Assembly (NCBI RefSeq): GCF_030272615.1
Contig: NC_081412.1
Location: 547,554,488 to 547,618,487 of the forward strand
Source of the DNA: Cryptomeria japonica
Taxonomy: Eukaryota; Streptophyta; Pinopsida; Cupressales; Cupressaceae
Reading direction: 5' to 3'
DNA: 64,000 bases
Shown here in pieces: positions 58,641-64,000 of the stretch. A program made the translations under genes and the position numbers. Under the pieces are notes generated by a model, which saw nothing but the letters and a program-made list of their open reading frames with translations, ran no database searches and was not told where the DNA came from. Positions within the stretch are counted from its first letter, which is position 1; the number at the start of each line of letters is the position of its first letter.

Positions 58641-61448
58641 GACATGCTAGACTAAGAGAAGAAGCTAGAAGAACATACAAGCCTAACCCTGAATATCAGA
58701 GATACAGATTTAAGAAGAATAAAGATAAATCTTGTTACATTGTTGATGAAGGAGTGATTGATGATTTTGATGAGGATCCAATAGACAATGGATGGGTTTT
58801 TGTTGCTATAACAAAAGATCAACCGACACCTACTGCTCAACCGGTAGAACAAGCCTTGGTAGCTAAAGTTGAAGTAAACGATGAGTGGATCATTGATTCA
58901 GGATGCTCACATCATTTGACATGAGACAAAGGTAAATTCTTGAACTTTCAAGAATACAATGGAGGCTTAGTGAGATTTGGAGGTGACAAAGCTTGTTTGA
59001 TCAAAGGTAAGGGTACAATATCTCTTGATGGTAAGCATAATACTAACAATGTTTACTATGTTGAAGGATTAAAGCATAATCTTTTGAGTGTTGGTCAATT
59101 AGTTGAGAAAGGATTTCAGTTACAATTCAAAAATGGAAAATGCAAAATCATGAATAAAATTGGTTTGGAAATTGCAACCGGTAATCAGACTAGAGGTAAT
59201 ATCTTTCATTTGAATAAGAGTGAAAAGACATGCTTAATTGCACATATTGATGAAAGTTGGATATGGCATAAGAGACTTTGTCATGTAAACTTTGATTGCA
59301 TGGTGAAAATCAGCACTATTAAGGCAGTTAGAGATTTACCTAAAATTGTCAAACCTCACAATACAGTATGTAAGGAATGTCAATTTGGAAAACAAGTTAG
59401 AGCTAGTTTCAAAAGTATTCCAGAGAAATCCAATAATGCTCTTGATTTAATTCATACCGATTTATGTGGTCCAGCTAGAACTAAAAGCTTACAAGGTGAT
59501 AGATATTTCATGCTAATCATTGATGACTATTCTAGAATGTGTTGGGTTACTTTTCTCAGAGAAAAATAAGAAGCACTTGGAAAATTCAAATTGTTCAAAG
59601 CAATGGTAGAAAATGAAACTGGTAAGAAAATCAAATGTCTAAGATTAGATCAAGGAGGATAATTTACATCTAAGGAATTTAATACATTCTGTGAAGTAAA
59701 TGGAATCAGAAGACAGCTATTAGCACCTTGGACACCACAGCAGAATGGAGTTGTTGAAAGGAAAAATAGAACCATCTTGGATGCAGCAAGAAGTATGTTA
59801 TCAGAAGCAAACCTACAAAATCTATATTGGAGAGAGGCAGTCAATACAGCGGTCTATACATTCAACAAAGTTCACATCAAAGGTGAAACCGGTAAGACCC
59901 CTCATGAACTATGGTTTGGTATTACTCCTACTCTTAAATATTTTAGAATTTTTGGAAGCAAATGTTATATCAAAAGAGATGAGTATATTGGAAAATTTGA
60001 TCCTAGAAGTGATGAAGGAATATTTCCTGGTTATTTATCTAAGAGAAAGGCATATAGATGAACAATTCAGAGAAACTTCAAGGTATATAGACTCTGAACC
60101 GGCAATAGAAATTTTGACAAATGAACCTACTCTGAATCCACCAGTACAGAATGAAGATCCAGTTACCCCGGTATCATCTGAAAATTCCACAGTAACTGAG
60201 GAACAACAGCAAACAAAGACACCCTGGTATGTAAGATTGAATCACTCTGAAGATTAGATAATTGGAAACAAGTTTACAGGAGTTATGACAAGAGGAAGAT
60301 TGGCAAATGAAGAGGTATGTCCTATTTCTCAAATTGAACCATCATCAGTTAATAAGGCATGTGAAGATAAATTTTGGATTAAAGCTATGGAAGAAGAATT
60401 AGAACAAATTGAGAAGAATAACACTTGGACATTAGTTCCCTGGCCTAAAGATAAAAATGTAATTGGAACCAAATGGGTATTCAGAAACAAACTTAATGAA
60501 GATGGTAAGGTTATTAGAAATAAAGCAAGACTAGTGTGTAAGGGATATTCTCAGAAAGAAGGAATTGATTACAATGAAACCTTTGAACCGGTAGCTAGAA
60601 TTGAGGCAGTCAGATTATTTTTGGCCTTTGCAGCACATAAGAACTACAAAGTATATCAAATGGTTATTAAATGTGCATTTTTGAACGGAGATCTTGAAGA
60701 AGAAGATTACATTGAACAACCTGATGTATTTTCTTTGACAGATAACAAAGATATGGTTTGCAGGTTAAGAAAAGCTTTGTATGGATTGAAGCAAGCTCCA
60801 AGAGCTTGGTATGCAAGATTGGACAAGTATCTTTTGAAGATTGGTTTTTCTAAAGGTAATGCAGACAACAATTTATATTATAAAGTGACTAATGATGACA
60901 TCTTGGTTATAGAAGTATTTGTTGATGATATAATCTTTGAAGGAGAAGATGGCCTATGTAAAGAATTTTCTATTAAAATACAGCAATAATTTGAAATGTC
61001 TATGATTGGAGAAATAAAATTCTTTTTAGGATTGCAGATTTCACAAACTAATAAAGGTATATTCTTGAGTCAATCCAAGTACTGAAAAGAGTTACTAAAG
61101 AAATTTTGGATGCAGAACTCTAAACCGGTAAGCACACCTATGACTCCAAATGACAAACTATCACTAAGGGATGAATCTACACATGTTAATCTAACTAGAT
61201 AGAAAATCTATGATAGGAGGTTTACTGTATTTGACACAAACCAGACCTGATATTATGAGTGCAATATGTATTGTTTCAAGATTTCAAAGTAATCCTAGAG
61301 AAAATCATGAATCAGCACTAAAAAGGATTAAACCTATGAGATTTCCACAATCCATTTTGTATCCTAGCTTATTTTTCTGGATTCAATTGTGTGTAATTTT
61401 TTCCCATCAACGTTTCGAATCACTAGTAAAAAGGATTTTTTGGTACTT
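58641..61448 (+). pseudogene. copia-3 pol: protease, integrase, RT, truncated RNase H
   Basis: Protease: WIIDSGCSHHLT with the active-site Asp at 58895. GAG-pre-integrase: HKRLCHVNF...CKECQFGK (59268-59390), zinc ligands intact. Integrase: HTDLCGP, IIDDYSRMCW and PQQNGVVERKNR (59450-59770), triad regions present. RT: NKARLVCKGYSQKEGIDYNE (60520), ALYGLKQAPRAWY and VFVDDIIF. The first catalytic Asp (YQMD-V-K-S-A-F-L in relatives) is Val here (YQMVIKCAFLNG, codon 60663). RNase H begins RPDIMSAICIVSRFQSNPR and breaks off. Stops at 58922, 59567 and 59660 and frameshifts near 60060-60250 and 61080-61210 show decay. Confidence 0.88.
61330..61426 (+). mobile_element. 97-bp hairpin-derived insertion with exact 11-bp duplication
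   Basis: TAAAAAGGATT flanks it (61319-61329 and 61427-61437). Removing it restores the copia-3 frame as ...ESALKRIFWYL, matching ALKRIFRYL of related RNase H. The inserted text matches the 5' extension and left arm of 44581-44833 (ATGAGATTTCCACAATCC, CTGGATTCAATTGTGTGTA, CATCAACGTTTCGAATCA) and ends CACTAG like that element, but lacks the loop and second arm. Confidence 0.85.
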
Positions 61449-61454
61449 ACTATA

Positions 61455-62975
61455 TGCTAGGAAGTCGAAAATCATCACAAGTAATATCAATACTAATCTA
61501 GCTCAATCATGAAAGCTCAAATGCAATGATCTATCCTAAGCACACTCAATAGAGACATGAAAATAAAACATTCAAAACTAAAACCTAAGCAAACCAAATG
61601 TAGATCTAAATGCTTCCTTCATGCGGCTCCATTGTCCTTCTTTCTTCTCCAAATAGCCTTTGTTTTTGGATCTCACCTTCAAGTGCATACACATGAGATG
61701 AAAGCAAGTAGACAAGATAGTGGCACAAGAGTACTCAAAGCGTGATTGATTAGAAATTCGATAATCTGATTATTCTCATTAGTTGGGATTGAAGAAATTC
61801 ATCCAATTTATAGAGAAATTGGAGAAAAAGATCAAATTAGCATGATTCGATTCAAATGGAAATTGCAAATCAAAAATGTCAATTATGACAAATTATGACA
61901 ATTATGCACTTTCTATGCAAAATTTGATTGATTGATAATTTATGACAAAATTATGACACATTTCTATGTCAAATTGATTGATTGTCAATTATGACAAATT
62001 ATGACAAATTGAAATGTCATTCCCATGAAATTAGGAGAAAAATAGGAGGGAATAGAAAATAGAAATTAGGAAATTAGAAAAGGAGAAAAATTAGGAATTA
62101 AGAAATTGATGGAAATTAGGAAATTAGGAATTAAGAAATTGATGAAAAATTAGGTAAATGAATTAACAATTTGTCATTTATTAATTAATTCACAAAAAGA
62201 GGAATAATTAGCCAATTAAATGAAGATTTAATTGCGATGAGAAGACTTAGGATAAATAAATAATTTATTTAACCTAGAGGAAGAAATGACAAATTAGGTT
62301 AAATGAATAAATCATAAAACCTTAGAAGATAAATTAGAAATGCAAGGATGACAATTAGGTCTTGACAAAAGATAATTAATGTCGATTTGATTTGATCATG
62401 ATTTTGAATTAATAAATGATTTGATTGACAAATGCACCAATTGACGAGGAACAATGACTAATTGATCCAAACTGACATGATTAAGAAGACGACGACAATC
62501 GATGATAAATTGATTGCAAGATGAAAAAATTGAAAAGAGGATAAGGATCGATGACAAAATAGATTGCAAAACGACAAGATTGAAAATGACTACGATTGAT
62601 GACAAATTGATCGCAAAATGACAAGATTGAAAATGACAACGATCGATGACAAATCTATCGCATGATGATAAGATTGATAAGAGGACAAAACCCTAATTAG
62701 GATTGACGATGTCCAAAATGATGACAAATAAGCACACACATTGATGCGACATGATAAGTTTGACCAAAATCATGACTGAAGATTGTTGTCCACAAGACCA
62801 ATTTCGAAAGCGAGACAAATGAAGAATGTAGAAGAATGACTTGATGCTCGCAAATGATAAAGACCAAGTGCAAATCATAGGAGAAATGTTAATGTGACGC
62901 AAAAACCTAAAATGAGGCAATGCGCCAATGTTAAAGTATGACTCCTCAAGCATTGACCATTTTTAGGTGTCTACA
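61455..62975 (-). repeat. 3' LTR of the minus-strand element
   Basis: On the minus strand it begins TGTAGACACCTAAAAATGG; on the plus strand the other edge begins TGCTAGGAAGTCG just where copia-3 homology stops. A TATA-like TCTATAAATTG lies at about 61807-61817 (minus). Tandem GACAAATTATGACAATT words lie at 61880-62010. No 5-bp duplication flanks it, consistent with an attached internal region on the right. Confidence 0.65.
62440..62690. repeat. Tandem repeat, about 48 bp, about 4-5 degenerate copies
   Basis: The unit is GATGACAAATTGAT-CGCAAAATGACAAGATTG-AAAATGACAACGATC with substitutions. It lies inside the LTR, in its U3 in minus orientation. Confidence 0.75.
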
Positions 62976-63000
62976 TTTTGCCCCTCTTTGAGACAATGCG
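62976..63000 (-). promoter_or_regulatory. Polypurine tract of the minus-strand element
   Basis: The minus strand reads GTCTCAAAGAGGGGCAAAA directly before TGTAGACACC. Confidence 0.75.
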
Positions 63001-64000
63001 ATTTTAAGCATTGTTTCAAAGAACAATAATGAAAATGTCCCAGACAACTGACAATAACATATGCATGCCCCCTCGAGGAATTGGCCAAAAACATGCAGAA
63101 AAGAGGCCAATTGATCGATAAAAATGATAGGATCGAACGGACTGACAATCGGAGATCGGATGCATGAAGGTCAAGCAATTTAAAGTGCAAAAGACTGCGA
63201 CCAGCATAAGATGGAGAGGATTCATGTCCATCTATGCACTGACAAAGATCTATAAATGAGACCAAGAGGGTGAAAAGAGCTCATTTGCACTAGCCAAAGA
63301 GGAGAATTTGTTGCTCTGGATAAGGACACTTGCAGAGAGATGGCGAACATTCCAATGGCAGATAACCTTGGAGAACATGTACACACTTACAGATGACTGA
63401 ACGACGCAGGAGCAATGGTATGGATCTCAAAAACCCATGTTTTCAATTTCATGAATTTGACTGACTTGCGGGACATTGCGGGGCCCACAGGGGATGCAGA
63501 AACTAACTTTTGCAGTTATGTAGGGTGAATCTTGCACTTGTGTGATTTCTTCTATGCTTGTGTAGGGGTACACAGGCATAGGTTATGTGACACAGGCACA
63601 GGAGTCTTGACACAGGCGCAGTTGTGCATTGGGAACCCTAGTTTGGTCAAAAATGGCATGCAAATGATCTGGAAAGGGGGGATAAGAGTAGGATAGGTCA
63701 AAATAGATAGAGAACACCCTGATTTGGCCATGAAACAAGGAAATGCAACCTGTAGGAGAAAACCATAATACTGACAAAATATGCCCCAATTGTGATGCAG
63801 AGTCGACAGTATCCATTGATCACGCGGGAGAACCGACCAGACTGCTTCATGCTATGACATAGACTCAGAAGCACGGACAGAGATACATTAGTAGGACTTG
63901 GGATATATTACATCACATTCATGCCTAAGATTAGGGCAAACATAGGATTGCTTACCACATTGGCATAGCGATGGCATTTGGAGACCTCCTCATTCCATTT
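63001..64000 (-). other. Non-coding 3' internal region of the minus-strand element
   Basis: Open frames on the minus strand (63265-62963, 63816-63583) show no known domain. Repeated GACACAGGC(A/G)CAG words occur at 63589-63620. No gene is called. Confidence 0.4.

Larger units (their letters stand above)
56654..61448 (+). mobile_element. Ty1/copia retrotransposon (copia-3), 3' end lost
   Basis: It has a 5' LTR, PBS, gag with one CCHC knuckle, protease, integrase, RT and the start of RNase H, all on the plus strand. It inserted in the 3' LTR of copia-2. It is cut by a 97-bp element (61330-61426) and ends at about 61448 (KRIFWYL), where unrelated LTR sequence starts. The remainder of RNase H, the PPT and the 3' LTR are absent. 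Confidence 0.88.
61455..64000 (-). mobile_element. Minus-strand LTR retrotransposon, 3' end only
   Basis: The 3' LTR (61455-62975) and about 1 kb of internal 3' sequence lie on the minus strand; the element continues beyond the window. The polypurine tract and LTR start match the Ty3 element whose LTR begins at 12001, so it is tentatively a long Ty3/gypsy (Tat-like). No coding domain is recognised in 62976-64000, as expected for a long 3' non-coding region. Confidence 0.65.

Noticed and set aside
1-64000. Search for CRISPR arrays, rRNA, bacterial-type operons and ribosome-binding sites
   Set aside because: None seen. The sequence is clearly eukaryotic nuclear DNA; the short tandem arrays found lack CRISPR-like repeat and unique-spacer structure.

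Overview
This window looks like heterochromatin-like, repeat-saturated nuclear DNA of a large-genome seed plant. A gymnosperm is my best guess. The evidence is a pile-up of old, AT-rich Ty1/copia and Ty3/gypsy elements, L1-type LINEs with DUF4283-type ORF1 proteins, initiator-Met-tRNA primer sites, GT-AG introns and almost no host genes. The species call is inference; the element classes are read from the sequence.

Layout. 1-46 is one end of a DNA transposon inserted in a copia element (47-4671). That copia element sits in a gutted Ty3/gypsy element (about 4677 to its 3' LTR at 12001), which also carries a solo LTR (8993-10818, TSD ACATC). The LTR at 12001 forms a 1.47-kb palindrome with a second, inverted LTR copy. 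Next is decayed sequence and a gypsy integrase that is split by an 11.1-kb two-gene DNA transposon (16134-27265, TSD TTCCA). Its ends match the fragment at 1-46. The gypsy integrase resumes at 27266 and is followed by an LTR. A near-full-length L1 LINE lies on the minus strand (29443-36087, 14-bp TSD).

36.1-46.5 kb is the most host-like part. A 2-kb duplication carries two nearly identical copies of an 86-residue protein gene with conserved TATA boxes (37562-37822 and 43492-43752). A deleted minus-strand gypsy element (38466-40555) and two hairpin elements lie between or beside the copies. 46594-48429 is a LINE made of ORF1 plus a 3' end with no ORF2, bounded by a 15-bp TSD.

50.2-61.4 kb holds two nested copia-type elements. 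The outer one (50239-56653) has LTRs, PBS, PPT and a zinc-knuckle Gag, but a long unrecognised reading frame in place of pol. The inner one (56654-61448) is a conventional gag-pol copia, hit in its RNase H by a small hairpin-derived element with an 11-bp TSD. The last part (61455-64000) is the LTR and internal 3' end of a minus-strand LTR element that continues outside the window.

The strongest candidate for something poorly described is the 11.1-kb DNA transposon. It has a DDE-like transposase with a GHGKGEHDGAG motif, a second, convergent, eight-exon gene with tandemly duplicated exons, subterminal GGGCCC palindrome arrays, and ends matched by three termini in this window. All reading frames of the mobile elements are decayed. 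I describe them as they are and do not restore them.
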